Position numbers and translations under genes: made by a program. From Hydrogenophilales bacterium (GTDB taxonomy: Bacteria; Pseudomonadota; Gammaproteobacteria; Burkholderiales; Thiobacillaceae), in the NCBI GenBank assembly GCA_016195805.1, contig JACPYT010000005.1, positions 1 to 64,000 on the forward strand: a DNA stretch of 64,000 nt. Reading direction: 5' to 3'. The notes under the pieces were generated by a model. That model saw only the letters and a program-made list of their open reading frames with translations, ran no database searches and was not told the origin of the DNA. Shown here piece after piece: positions 1-11,108 of the stretch (the stretch's first letter is position 1; each line of letters opens with the position of its first letter).

Positions 1-36
1 GCCGCTTGGCGAACCGCCTCAAGCTTGAACTCTCGG

Positions 37-774
37 CTATACCTTGTGTACGGTTTCCGTTGCATGTGACACCCTCCCAGAGCAAGTATTGCCCTTTCCA
101 GTGTGTCCATCAAACGTGGGTAGGATCAAAGGCATACGGTATAGCGTATTACCTTTGCTGCTGACTCTGGTTTCAAGAACCCCCTCTGACACCATTTTCT
201 GCAAGGTGCCACGTATAAATGGGTGGTCATACTTCGCCAGATCCGAAAAGCCTTGCTGTTGAGCCCCCCAAGCTCGAATTCTCGATGGCGAGAAAGCCCA
301 CTCCTTATACTTTGTTAAAAAATCAATCAGGAGTTTCCGAAGGTTCGGCTCCTCAAAACTTTCAATAATTCCCGTTACACCATTGAGTTGCCGGAGATTG
401 GCCTCCAGCACTTCTATACGATCTTGAAGGTAGCTTATTTCCTCTGCATGCTCAGAAGCTTGTTCTGCAACTATCTCTTTGAATTCGATGCCACCTATTT
501 TCGTTATCCTCACTCCGAGCGCATGCCATGGCATCCAAACAATGAAGAAAGCGGAAACCGAGAAAAGAAAAATAGAGCTTAAATCCAGGTCACTCGGTGA
601 AGCATAAACACTAGGTGAGCTTAGATAGTTGGATACATAAAGGGCGCAAAAGGATATCAAGCCTATAGCGCCCACACTTACTAGCAATTTCCATATGAAC
701 GGAATCCGAAATGCTTTCGAGACCACCCCTAGCTCATCTTCAGGACGTTCAAAGTTTGTTTCTTGGTGACTCAT
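37..774 (-). CDS. Unknown two-TM membrane protein with coiled coil and C-terminal winged-helix-like domain
   Basis: No family recognised. The 245-residue product has hydrophobic segments at about residues 25-50 and 67-90, then a short charged helix-forming stretch with heptad-like leucines (about 100-135, around EISYLQDRIEVLE). The C-terminal half (about 140-220) reads like a small winged-helix domain (HPFIRGTLQKMVSEGVLE followed by a beta hairpin). The ATG at 774 has AAGG 9 nt upstream. Base composition is clearly more AT-rich than nrdAB next door, as is that of the following gene on the same strand, suggesting both came in together. A membrane-anchored sensor or effector is possible, but the sequence does not show it. 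Confidence 0.7.
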   Translation of the reverse strand: MSHQETNFERPEDELGVVSKAFRIPFIWKLLVSVGAIGLISFCALYVSNYLSSPSVYASPSDLDLSSIFLFSVSAFFIVWMPWHALGVRITKIGGIEFKEIVAEQASEHAEEISYLQDRIEVLEANLRQLNGVTGIIESFEEPNLRKLLIDFLTKYKEWAFSPSRIRAWGAQQQGFSDLAKYDHPFIRGTLQKMVSEGVLETRVSSKGNTLYRMPLILPTFDGHTGKGNTCSGRVSHATETVHKV

Positions 775-871
775 TTGGATTACCTTGTTCGTCCTAAATT
801 AAGGCGTCTGACCTCATTTATTCGTGTTTTCCTTGTCCTTCATTTGTTGTGTCTTTCTGTTCCTTTAATTT

Positions 872-1648
872 TTAGAACGGGATATCTTTCTCCAGATCTT
901 CGAACGATGGCTTTTTAAGAACGAATAAAGATTCATTGCTATCTACCCACTTCCATCCTTCATCAGTCAGCCGAGTGGTTTTATAAATTTCATCGCGATT
1001 TTCATCCCATGCTTCCATAACCTCCACAAGATCTTTCGCAACCAGTCGTCTGAATGCCAGTGAAAAACCAATCGATGTAAGACCAGCACGTTCTGATTCG
1101 GCCTTTAGTGTATACAGAGTGGTCACGTCACCAGGTAGGGCTGTATCTCCCGCAACAATCGCCAGGACCATTAACTCAGTTTGCGTAAGTCCTTGAGTTG
1201 GTGCTATTTGATCTGTCTCGGCTAGTTGGCGTAGCGCTTCAGACTTATTGAGAAACGCCTTGATCCGTGTGGTTAGTGCATGTTTTAGTTCGTCAAAGTC
1301 ACTGGATGAATCGGTTTTATAGCCAATAACGGTGCGATGTTGAATATCAAATGGGTATTTCCCATTTGTACGTTCAGTAGAGCAAACCATCACTACTGGG
1401 CGACCACTAGCGAATGCAAACCCCAATTCATACCAAACGTTTGGATTGTCGGTCGTAATATCCGCCAGACAAACAGCCGCATTACGAATGCCCTCTTCAA
1501 TAGATTCAATTGGAATTTCTACGCCCGGGTCTCGATCAACTCTGTACGGTTCAAGCTCGGCTGCGGCAATAGCTGGCGCATAAACATCATCAAAGCGCTT
1601 ATCGAATTTACCTGAGTCAAATGGCTGTATTACAAAACACGTTGGCAT
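872..1648 (-). CDS. Nucleoside 2-deoxyribosyltransferase/TIR-like fold protein with C-terminal winged helix
   Basis: A 258-residue protein. Residues 1-135 have the look of the nucleoside 2-deoxyribosyltransferase-like/TIR-like Rossmann family: N-terminal strand CFVIQPFD, then DITTDNPNVWYELGFA with a candidate catalytic Glu74, then a strand GRPVVMVCS. Such domains act on nucleosides or NAD-type nucleotides; the substrate here is unknown. Residues about 153-245 look like a winged-helix domain (TQTELMVLAIV through TRLTDEGWKWV). I chose ATG 1648 because AGGGA lies 6-10 nt upstream and the fold starts there; the longer open frame upstream only runs through nrdB in the wrong frame. AT-rich like its 37-774 neighbour, 97 bp away on the same strand. 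Confidence 0.72.
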   Translation of the reverse strand: MPTCFVIQPFDSGKFDKRFDDVYAPAIAAAELEPYRVDRDPGVEIPIESIEEGIRNAAVCLADITTDNPNVWYELGFAFASGRPVVMVCSTERTNGKYPFDIQHRTVIGYKTDSSSDFDELKHALTTRIKAFLNKSEALRQLAETDQIAPTQGLTQTELMVLAIVAGDTALPGDVTTLYTLKAESERAGLTSIGFSLAFRRLVAKDLVEVMEAWDENRDEIYKTTRLTDEGWKWVDSNESLFVLKKPSFEDLEKDIPF

Positions 1649-1690
1649 GTGATTCCCTGAATTAGGAATTAGGAATAAGCAAAAGCAAAC

Positions 1691-1722
1691 AAAAAAGGCG
1701 CAGTCCCCTGCGCCTTTTTTTC
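1691..1722 (-). terminator. Bidirectional Rho-independent terminator after nrdB
   Basis: A perfect 7-bp stem (GGCGCAG / CTGCGCC) with a 4-nt loop is flanked by A6 on one side and T7-8 on the other, so it can work on both strands. It lies 12 nt beyond the nrdB stop and about 40 nt upstream of the gene at 1648. Confidence 0.85.
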
Positions 1723-1734
1723 CATCCAAGCCGG

Positions 1735-2877
1735 TCAATCCCAGCTCAACGCCCCGCCCGTCTGATACTCCGTGACGCGCGTCTCGAAGAAGTTCTTCTC
1801 CTTCTTCAGGTCGATCATTTCGGCCATCCAGGGGAAGGGGTTGGTGACGCCGGGGAACATCTCGTCGAGGCCGATCTGCTGGCAGCGGCGGTTGGCGATG
1901 AAGCGCAGGTATTCCTTGAACTGGGCCGAGTTCAAACCCAGCACGCCGCGCGGCATGGTGTCTTCGGCGTAGCGGTATTCGAGCTCGACGCCCTTCTGGA
2001 TCAGGTCGCGGATTTCGGCCTTGAACTCGCTGGTCCACAGGTGGGGGTTTTCGAGCTTGATGGTGTTGATGAGGTCGATGCCGAAGTTGCAGTGCATGGA
2101 CTCGTCGCGCAGGATGTACTGGTACTGCTCCGCGGCGCCGGTCATCTTGTTCTGGCGGCCCAGCGCGAGGATCTGCACGAAGCCGACGTAGAAGAAGATG
2201 CCTTCCATGATGCAGGCGAAGACGATCAGCGACTTCAGCAGCTTCTGGTCGGCCTCGGGGGTGCCGGTCTTGAATTCGGGATTGGTCAGCGTGTCGATGA
2301 AGGGGATGAGGAAGTCGTCCTTGTCGCGGATGCTGGCGACTTCGTGATAGGCGTTGAAGATCTCGCCTTCGTCGAGGCCCAGGCTTTCCACGATGTACTG
2401 GTAGGCGTGGGTGTGGATGGCTTCCTCGAACGCCTGGCGCAGCAGGTACTGGCGGCACTCGGGCGCGGTGATGTGGCGGTAGGTGCCGAGCACGATGTTG
2501 TTGGCGGCCAAGGAGTCAGCCGTCACGAAGAAGCCGAGGTTGCGCTTGACCAGGCGGCGCTCGTCCTCGCTCAGCGCGGTGGGGTCCTTCCACTGCGCGA
2601 TGTCGCGACTCATGTTCACTTCCTGCGGCATCCAATGGTTGGCGCAGCCGGCGAGGTATTTCTCCCACGCCCATTTGTACTTGAAGGGGACGAGCTGGTT
2701 CACATCCGTCGCGCCGTTGATCACGCGCTTGTCGGCGGCCTGCACGCGGCGGGCCTGCGGCGCGGTGGGCGCGGCGACCACGTCGGCGCCGACCGGCGCA
2801 GCGGATTCCTTGCGCAGGAAGGACGGCACGTCCAGGGGCTTGGCGGCGGGGGTGAAGTCTTCTTCAAAATTCAGCAT
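1735..2877 (-). CDS. nrdB: Class Ia ribonucleoside-diphosphate reductase small (radical) subunit
   Basis: Makes the diferric-tyrosyl radical used by NrdA to reduce NDPs to dNDPs in the cytosol. The 380-residue protein keeps all expected ligands by alignment from memory to E. coli R2: Asp121, Glu152, His155, Glu225, Glu259, His262, and the radical Tyr159 in EEAIHTHAY. The C-terminal tail ends [10 protein letters not shown], the type of peptide that docks on NrdA. ATG 2877 has AAGGAG about 10 nt upstream; the longer frame from a non-ATG codon at 2922 has no comparable site. It follows nrdA in the same direction after an unusually long 366-bp gap filled by a repeat. Confidence 0.97.
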   Translation of the reverse strand: MLNFEEDFTPAAKPLDVPSFLRKESAAPVGADVVAAPTAPQARRVQAADKRVINGATDVNQLVPFKYKWAWEKYLAGCANHWMPQEVNMSRDIAQWKDPTALSEDERRLVKRNLGFFVTADSLAANNIVLGTYRHITAPECRQYLLRQAFEEAIHTHAYQYIVESLGLDEGEIFNAYHEVASIRDKDDFLIPFIDTLTNPEFKTGTPEADQKLLKSLIVFACIMEGIFFYVGFVQILALGRQNKMTGAAEQYQYILRDESMHCNFGIDLINTIKLENPHLWTSEFKAEIRDLIQKGVELEYRYAEDTMPRGVLGLNSAQFKEYLRFIANRRCQQIGLDEMFPGVTNPFPWMAEMIDLKKEKNFFETRVTEYQTGGALSWD

Positions 2878-2942
2878 CGTTTTAACTCTCCTTTGGTTCT
2901 TGTAACCACGGTGGGTGACCACCGACTTTCATTTCTGTCGCT

Positions 2943-3150
2943 CAGGTCTGCGTGCCTGCTCCCCTTCTGCGCCACCTCGACTGGATCGAGCCGGCGGGGG
3001 AATTCGGCGAGCACTGTCTGAGCCCCGAAGGGGCGAGTTGCGCAGCCGCCCCGGCGGATCGGTTCAGTCGAGGCCCGCCCCGAAGGGGTGACGCAGCGGG
3101 GTGCCCTTCTTTTGGTTACTTTTCTTGGGCAAGCCAGAAAAGTAACCGGC
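2943..3150. repeat. Dispersed GC-rich repeat with hairpin between nrdA and nrdB
   Basis: The 366-bp nrdA-nrdB gap has no credible gene. It holds a GC-rich stretch ending in a perfect 12-bp inverted repeat, GGTTACTTTTCT (3114-3125) and AGAAAAGTAACC (3136-3147), with a 10-nt loop. From memory, near-identical wording (the TTTGGTTACTTTTCTTGGGC motif and the GCACTGTCTGAG block) occurs between genes in many Burkholderiales-type genomes, so I read it as a copy of a dispersed repeat family. Its position inside the nrdAB unit means it would be transcribed and could affect nrdB mRNA. Family name and function are unknown to me. Confidence 0.6.
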
Positions 3151-3243
3151 CGCCGGGCCGCTCCCGGCCAACGAACTCGTGCGCATCACACAATATCCAT
3201 CAGCCGGGTCTGCCTCTTCTCCGCTCCGCCTCCTGTTACCCCG

Positions 3244-6153
3244 TTACTGGCAAGCCTCGCATTCCTCGAAGCCCGGATCCCCCGGCCGCATGGTGCAGGC
3301 CTTGCCCTCGATCTCCGGCTCCGGCAGATTCGCCGCCGCCTTGTTCATCGCGCTGCTGCCGCCACTGCTCATCGCCCCCGCCCCGCCGCCCGCCGACACT
3401 GCATTCAGCTCGCCGCCCTTGCCGGTGGACTTCTCCGCCGAGGTGGCGCCCAGCGTGCGCAGGTAATAGGTGGTCTTGAGGCCGCGCAGCCACGCCAGCT
3501 TGTAGGTCTCATCGAGCTTCTTGCCGCTGGCGCCGGCCATGTAGATGTTGAGGCTCTGCGCCTGGTCGATCCACTTCTGGCGGCGCGAGGCGCACTCGAC
3601 CAGCCAGTGGGTTTCCATCTCGAACGCGGTGGCGTAGAGGGTGCGGATGTCGGCCGGGATGCGGTCGATCTTCGCCAGCGAGCCGTCGAAGTACTTGATG
3701 TCGGCGACCATGACCTCGTCCCACAGGCCGAGCTTCTTCAGGTCGGCGACCAGGTACTTGTTGGCGACGGTGAATTCGCCCGACAGGTTCGATTTGACGT
3801 AGATGTTCTGGTAGGTCGGCTCGATCGAGGCGGAGACGCCGACGATGTTGGCGATGGTCGCAGTCGGCGCGATCGCCAGGCAGTTGGAGTTGCGCATGCC
3901 GTACTGGCCGATGCGTTGACGCAGCGTGTCCCAGTCGAGCGTGCTGCTGCCGTCCACTTCCAGGTAGCCGCCGCGCTCCTCTGCCAATAATTTCAGCGAA
4001 TCCTGCGGCAGGATGCCGCGGCTCCACAGGCTGCCTTCATAGCTGGAATAGCGGCCGCGCTCTTCGGCCAATTCCGTGGACGCCCAGTAGGCCCAGTAGG
4101 CGACGGCTTCCATCGAGCGGTCGGCGAACTCGACGGCCTCGGGCGAGGCGTAGGCCACGCGCAGTTCCTGCAGCGCGTCCTGGAAGCCCATGATGCCGAG
4201 GCCGACCGGACGGTGCTTGAGGTTGGAATTGCGCGCCTTGCCGACGGCGTAGTAGTTGACGTCGACCACGTTGTCGAGCATGCGCATCGCGGTGTGGATG
4301 GTGGCCTTCAGCTTGTCCAGATCCAGCTTGCCGTCCTTGAGGTGGTTCACGAGGTTGACCGAGCCGAGGTTGCACACGGCGACTTCATGGTCGTTGGTGT
4401 TGAGCGTGATCTCGGTACACAGGTTGGACGAGTGGACGACGCCGACGTGCTGCTGCGGGCTGCGGATGTTGCACGGGTCCTTGAACGTGATCCAGGGGTG
4501 GCCGGTCTCGAACAGCATCGACAGCATCTTGCGCCACATCTGCACGGCGGGGATGCGCTTGAACAGCTTGATCTCGCCGCGGTCGGCCTTGCGCTCGTAT
4601 TCGCAATACGCTTCGGCGAACTTGCGGCCGTAGAGGTCGTGCAGGTCAGGCACGTCGTTGGGGGAGAACAGCGTCCAGTCGCCGCCTTCCATCACGCGCT
4701 GCATGAACAGGTCCGGAATCCAGTTCGCGGTGTTCATGTCGTGGGTACGGCGGCGGTCGTCGCCGGTGTTCTTGCGCAGGTCGAGGAACTCCTCGATGTC
4801 GAGGTGCCAGGTTTCCAGATACGCACAGACGGCGCCCTTGCGCTTGCCGCCCTGGTTGACCGCGACGGCGGTATCGTTGACCACCTTGAGGAAGGGCACG
4901 ACGCCCTGCGACTTGCCGTTGGTGCCCTTGATGCGGGCACCCATGGCGCGCACCGGGGTCCAGTCGTTGCCGAGGCCGCCGGCGTACTTCTGCAGCATGG
5001 CGTTTTCCTTGATCGCCTGGTAGATGCCGTCGAGGTCGTCGGTGACGGTGGTGAGATAACAGCTGGACAGCTGGCTGTGGCGGGTGCCGGCGTTGAACAG
5101 GGTCGGCGTCGAGCTCATGAAGTCGAAGCTCGACAGCACCTGGTAGAACTCGATGGCGCGCGCTTCGCGGTCGATCTCGTTGATGGCAAGGCCCATCGCC
5201 ACGCGCATGAAGAAGGCCTGCGGAAGTTCGATGCGCGATTCTTCGATGTGCAGGAAATAGCGGTCGTACAGGGTCTGCAGGCCGAGGTAGCCGAACTGAT
5301 AGTCGCGGCCGGCGTCGAGCACCTTGGCCAGACGCGCGAGGTCGAACTGGCCGAGCTTCTCGTCGAGCAGTTCGGCGGCGATGCCCTTTTTAATGAACTG
5401 AGGGAAATAGTCGGCGTAGCGGGCGCCCATCTGCGCCTGCGTCACGGCCTCGCCCAGAACCTCGTGGCGGATCGAGTTCAGCAGCAGGCGGGCGGTGACG
5501 AAGGAGTACGCCGGGTCCTGCTCGATCATCGAGCGCGCGGCGAGCACCAGCGCCTTCTCGACTTCGGCCATCGGCACGCCGTCGTAGAGATCGCGCAGCA
5601 CGGTGTGCATGATCGGCTCGGCCTTGACGTTGTCGCCGAGGCCGGTGCAGGCATCGGCCAGCAGGCCGGCCAGGCGCTCAGTGTCGAGCGGCTTCTTCTG
5701 GCCGTCCTCGATCACGTGCAGGGTCGCTTCGGGGACGCCGGCGGCCTTCTGCGCGGCGCGTTCCTGCGTGCGCTTTTCGCGGTAGAGCACGTAGGAACGG
5801 GCGACTTCGTGCTCGCCCGAGCGCATCAGCGCGAGTTCGACCTGGTCCTGGATGTCCTCGATGTGGAAGGTGCCGCCGTTGGGCGCGCGCCGCAGCAGGG
5901 CCGCCGTCACCTGGCTGGTGATCGACTCGACCAGCTCGCGGATGCGCGCCGACGCCGCGGCCTGCCCACCCTGCACCGCGATGAAGGCCTTGGTCACGGC
6001 GATGGCGATCTTGTTCGGCGCGAAGCCGACCACCGCGCCGTTGCGGCGGATGATCTTGTAGTCGGCGTAGCGCGTGTCGATCACGGTCACGTCAGCAGGC
6101 TCGATGGGGGGAATGGGCGCGGATGCGGCGGATTCGGTGGCGACGTTCAGCAT
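3244..6153 (-). CDS. nrdA: Class Ia ribonucleoside-diphosphate reductase large (catalytic) subunit
   Basis: Reduces ribonucleoside diphosphates to deoxyribonucleotides with NrdB. The 969-residue protein begins with an ATP-cone regulatory domain (from about residue 35, IIRRNGAVVGFAPNKIAIA) and then the ten-stranded barrel. Active-site motifs are present: SQLSSC and AVCNLG (redox cysteine pair) and SSNLCTEI (thiyl Cys with the Asn and Glu partners). The C-terminal tail has the CEAC cysteine pair used for re-reduction. ATG 6153 has AAGGAG 10 nt upstream; an in-frame extension to 6255 would run through the predicted promoter and DnaA box. Divergent from purU. Confidence 0.97.
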   Translation of the reverse strand: MLNVATESAASAPIPPIEPADVTVIDTRYADYKIIRRNGAVVGFAPNKIAIAVTKAFIAVQGGQAAASARIRELVESITSQVTAALLRRAPNGGTFHIEDIQDQVELALMRSGEHEVARSYVLYREKRTQERAAQKAAGVPEATLHVIEDGQKKPLDTERLAGLLADACTGLGDNVKAEPIMHTVLRDLYDGVPMAEVEKALVLAARSMIEQDPAYSFVTARLLLNSIRHEVLGEAVTQAQMGARYADYFPQFIKKGIAAELLDEKLGQFDLARLAKVLDAGRDYQFGYLGLQTLYDRYFLHIEESRIELPQAFFMRVAMGLAINEIDREARAIEFYQVLSSFDFMSSTPTLFNAGTRHSQLSSCYLTTVTDDLDGIYQAIKENAMLQKYAGGLGNDWTPVRAMGARIKGTNGKSQGVVPFLKVVNDTAVAVNQGGKRKGAVCAYLETWHLDIEEFLDLRKNTGDDRRRTHDMNTANWIPDLFMQRVMEGGDWTLFSPNDVPDLHDLYGRKFAEAYCEYERKADRGEIKLFKRIPAVQMWRKMLSMLFETGHPWITFKDPCNIRSPQQHVGVVHSSNLCTEITLNTNDHEVAVCNLGSVNLVNHLKDGKLDLDKLKATIHTAMRMLDNVVDVNYYAVGKARNSNLKHRPVGLGIMGFQDALQELRVAYASPEAVEFADRSMEAVAYWAYWASTELAEERGRYSSYEGSLWSRGILPQDSLKLLAEERGGYLEVDGSSTLDWDTLRQRIGQYGMRNSNCLAIAPTATIANIVGVSASIEPTYQNIYVKSNLSGEFTVANKYLVADLKKLGLWDEVMVADIKYFDGSLAKIDRIPADIRTLYATAFEMETHWLVECASRRQKWIDQAQSLNIYMAGASGKKLDETYKLAWLRGLKTTYYLRTLGATSAEKSTGKGGELNAVSAGGGAGAMSSGGSSAMNKAAANLPEPEIEGKACTMRPGDPGFEECEACQ

Positions 6154-6225
6154 CGATGGGGGCTCCTTGGTGGTGGTGTAACGAAAATACTGGGCTGGCG
6201 TGCCGGAAAGGCGAGGAATCCACAC

Positions 6226-6255
6226 CTTATGCACAGCTTGCCCAAGCCTCGCCAA
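6226..6255 (-). promoter_or_regulatory. Candidate nrdA promoter
   Basis: Read on the minus strand, TTGGCG (6255-6250) and CATAAG (6231-6226) are separated by 18 bp, each matching four of six consensus bases. The -10 half overlaps a DnaA box. It lies about 75-100 bp upstream of the nrdA ATG. Moderate support only. Confidence 0.4.
6227..6235 (+). promoter_or_regulatory. DnaA box upstream of nrdA
   Basis: TTATGCACA is an exact match to the TTATNCACA DnaA-box consensus. A second box in the same orientation begins 34 bp away at 6261. In E. coli, nrdAB transcription is controlled by paired DnaA boxes, so the arrangement suggests that dNTP supply is tied to replication initiation here too. Confidence 0.55.
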
Positions 6256-6260
6256 CAGTT

Positions 6261-6269
6261 TTATTCACA
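6261..6269 (+). promoter_or_regulatory. Second DnaA box upstream of nrdA
   Basis: TTATTCACA matches the TTATNCACA consensus exactly. It overlaps by 5 bp the start of a NrdR-box-like palindrome, so DnaA and NrdR would probably exclude each other. Confidence 0.55.
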
Positions 6270-6280
6270 ACATATTGTGG
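6265..6280. promoter_or_regulatory. NrdR box upstream of nrdA, with a weaker partner at 6297-6312
   Basis: TCACAACATATTGTGG matches the 16-bp NrdR palindrome (consensus about ACACWATATATWGTGT, from memory) at about 13 of 16 positions. A second, weaker match (9 of 16) is centred 32 bp away, three helical turns, which is the usual pairing of NrdR boxes. NrdR represses RNR genes according to nucleotide state. The nrdR gene itself is not in the window. Confidence 0.6.
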
Positions 6281-6312
6281 TGCTGACGGGGGCCGGATAC
6301 AAATTCTAGGTG

Positions 6313-6646
6313 TCCTGCCCGGCATGTCAACCCGGATTCGGCCGATCCGCACGACATTTTTTGCGGACGCAAAAATCCCAAGGCAAATCAAAGTTTTTGC
6401 CGAGCGGGATGCCTAAAGTTTGACCAGCGCCGCGGTGGGCAAGGCCTGGCGCCATGAAACGCCCGGGCGGCCCGATGAATGCGTTGAAATTCAGTTTATT
6501 AGCGGGTGCGCATGTTGCCCGCGCCGCGCAAAGACTGCTGAATCCTTGTGCGGCGCGGCGACAAACGGGCGCCGGCCGGCCGCTTGCCTTACGAGGATCA
6601 GGGGAATATTGGTTATGATGGCGCAAAAAACCAAACCGGTCCGCCC
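6313..6646. other. Divergent nrdA-purU intergenic region, no gene seen
   Basis: No ORF with a ribosome site is visible. A GC-rich, imperfect inverted repeat (around 6519-6563) and a TATGAT -10-like hexamer at 6614-6619, about 28 nt before the purU ATG, are the only notable elements; no good -35 accompanies the latter. Confidence 0.35.
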
Positions 6647-7501
6647 ATGCGTCATACCGCCGTCCTGCTGATTTCCTGCCCCGACCAGAAAGGCCTGGTC
6701 GCCGCCATTGCCGATTTCCTGCTGGCGCACAACGCCAACATCCTGCACGCCGACCAGCATCAGGACGCCGAGCTGAAGCTGTTCCTGATGCGGGTGGAAT
6801 GGGAGCTGGCGGACTTCAACCTCGACCTGGCCGAGTTCGGCGCCGCCTTCGGCGCCATCGCCGAGCGCTTCGGCATGACCTGGCGGCTGGCCGAATCGAG
6901 CCGCAAGCCGCGCATGGCGGTGTTCGTGTCGAAGTTCGACCATTGCCTCGCCGACCTGCTCTACCGCTACCAGAGCGGCGGGCTGCACTGCGAGTTGCCG
7001 ATCATCCTCAGCAACCACGAGGACACGCGCTGGCTGGCCGAGGCCAACCACGTGCCCTTCCAGCATCTGGTCATGCACAAGGACGCCAAGCACGAGGCCG
7101 AGCAGATCCAGCTGGCGATCCTGCGCGACCAGAAGATCGACTTCATCGTGCTGGCGCGCTACATGCAGGTGCTGTCGCCGGAATTCATCCGCCACTATCC
7201 CAACCGCATCATCAACATCCACCATTCCTTCCTGCCGGCCTTCCACGGCGCCAAGCCCTACCACCGGGCGTTCGAGCGGGGGGTCAAGCTGATCGGCGCC
7301 ACCGCGCACTACGTCACCGAGACGCTCGACGACGGCCCCATCATCGAGCAGGACGTGGCGCGCATCTCGCACCGCGACAGCCTCGACGACCTGATCAACA
7401 AGGGCGCCGACCTGGAAAAGGTGGTGCTGTCGCGCGCGGTGAAATGGCACCTCGACAACCGCGTGCTGGTGTACGCCAACAAGACCGTCGTGTTCGACTG
7501 A
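6647..7501 (+). CDS. purU: Formyltetrahydrofolate deformylase
   Basis: Hydrolyses 10-formyl-THF to THF and formate, balancing one-carbon pools and supplying formate for purine synthesis. The 284-residue length matches E. coli PurU (about 280). An ACT domain occupies about residues 3-80 (VLLISCPDQKGLVAAIADF) and the formyl-transferase fold about 88-280, with catalytic Asn190 and His192 (INIHHSFLPAF) and Asp228 (ETLDDGP) by comparison with PurN. ATG 6647 is chosen by homology; its ribosome site is weak. Followed after 7 bp by an uncharacterised gene on the same strand. Confidence 0.94.
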   Translation: MRHTAVLLISCPDQKGLVAAIADFLLAHNANILHADQHQDAELKLFLMRVEWELADFNLDLAEFGAAFGAIAERFGMTWRLAESSRKPRMAVFVSKFDHCLADLLYRYQSGGLHCELPIILSNHEDTRWLAEANHVPFQHLVMHKDAKHEAEQIQLAILRDQKIDFIVLARYMQVLSPEFIRHYPNRIINIHHSFLPAFHGAKPYHRAFERGVKLIGATAHYVTETLDDGPIIEQDVARISHRDSLDDLINKGADLEKVVLSRAVKWHLDNRVLVYANKTVVFD

Positions 7502-7508
7502 AACCGGC

Positions 7509-10009
<2,501 letters not shown>

Positions 10010-10011
<2 letters not shown>

Positions 10012-10173
10012 CAGCCTGTCGGACTTAAAGAATCGAAGCGAAAATTTGGCTGGGTGAGGACAGATTTTGACGATTTTGCAGGGCAATAGTCGTTCTATTG
10101 CCCAATAAAGCGGCGAAATATGGACCGGCCAGGCAAATTTGCAGCCGATTTCCTTTAAGCCCGACAGGCTGCT
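10010..10173. repeat. MITE-like element with 20-21 bp terminal inverted repeats
   Basis: A 164-bp element bounded by near-perfect terminal repeats: 10011-10030 (GCAGCCTGTCGGACTTAAAG) and its complement at 10153-10172 with one mismatch. Inside lies a perfect hairpin, GGGCAATAG (10081-10089) and CTATTGCCC (10095-10103), with a 5-nt loop. It has no coding capacity and fills the whole convergent gap between the DUF2069 and EamA genes. No clear target duplication was found. Probably a non-autonomous transposable element; the hairpin may serve as a terminator for either neighbour. Confidence 0.75.
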
Positions 10174-10181
10174 GGCCGGCG

Positions 10182-11108
10182 TCATGCCCCGCCGCGCCGG
10201 CTGTGCAGCCCGACGATGATGACGCCGGCCAGCACCAGCGCAGACCCCGCGACCTGCAACACGGACACGCGCTCCTGCAGGAACACATAGGCCATGAAAA
10301 TGGTGCTGACCGGCCCGATGGAGCCGATCAGCGAGGTGCTGCCGGAACCGATGCGGCGGATGGCGTGCGACAGCAGGAACACCGGCAGCAGCGTGGAGAA
10401 GATCGCCATGGCCAGGGCGAGTTCGTAGACCCGCGCCGGCACCTCGAGCGCATGGAGCGGATGCGTGAAGGCGAACTGCAACACGCTGGCCGCCGTCGCC
10501 ACGATCATCGCGTAGGCGGTGAAGCGCGCCGTGCCGATCCGCGCGATGGCATGCCCCGCACCCACCAGGTAGACCGAGTAGGACAGGGTGCTGGCGAACA
10601 CCAGCGACGCCCCCACCACGAGGCCACCCTGCATCGTTCCCACGTCGTGGAAGAACACCAGCGCAATCCCCGCGTAGCACACCGCCATCGCTGCCATGAC
10701 CGTCCTGCCGATGGCGCGCCGGGTGAGCAGCGCCGACAGGATCACCGTCATCGTCGGATACAGGAACAGGATCAGCCGCTCCAGTCCGGCGGAGATATAT
10801 TGCAGCCCGAGAAAGTCCAGAAAACTGGACAGGTAATAGCCGATCAAACCCAGTATCAGCACGAGGATCGAGTCGCGCCGGCCGAGCGGCTCGGCATGCT
10901 GGCGCCTGGCCCATAACGCGACGCCGATGAAGAACGGCACCGAGAACGCCATGCGCAAGGCCAGCAGCGTCACCGCATCGACGCGATCCAGATAGGCCAG
11001 CTTGACCAGGATGGCCTTGGCCGAAAAACCGACCGCCGCGAGCAGCGCGAAGAACACGCCGACCAGCGCATCCTGATTGATCAATCTGATTTGTGTAGCG
11101 TTTGCCAT
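10182..11108 (-). CDS. EamA/DMT-family transporter
   Basis: A 308-residue inner-membrane protein with about ten hydrophobic helices in two EamA repeats (about 15-145 and 160-300), the standard drug/metabolite transporter layout. The substrate cannot be read from sequence; relatives export amino acids or metabolites. It stands alone, convergent with the wrbA group and about 280 bp from leuA; that gap holds no evident gene. Confidence 0.88.
   Translation of the reverse strand: MANATQIRLINQDALVGVFFALLAAVGFSAKAILVKLAYLDRVDAVTLLALRMAFSVPFFIGVALWARRQHAEPLGRRDSILVLILGLIGYYLSSFLDFLGLQYISAGLERLILFLYPTMTVILSALLTRRAIGRTVMAAMAVCYAGIALVFFHDVGTMQGGLVVGASLVFASTLSYSVYLVGAGHAIARIGTARFTAYAMIVATAASVLQFAFTHPLHALEVPARVYELALAMAIFSTLLPVFLLSHAIRRIGSGSTSLIGSIGPVSTIFMAYVFLQERVSVLQVAGSALVLAGVIIVGLHSRRGGA

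Noticed and set aside
1649-2458. N-terminal extension of the NDT/TIR-like gene to 2458
   Set aside because: It runs antisense-frame through nrdB; the fold and the ribosome site put the start at 1648.
2041-3021. 326-codon plus-strand ORF antisense to nrdB
   Set aside because: Frame is open only because of the codon bias of nrdB on the other strand; no ribosome site or family.
4213-6309. 698-codon plus-strand ORF antisense to nrdA
   Set aside because: Valine/leucine/aspartate-rich shadow typical of antisense GC-rich genes; no domain.
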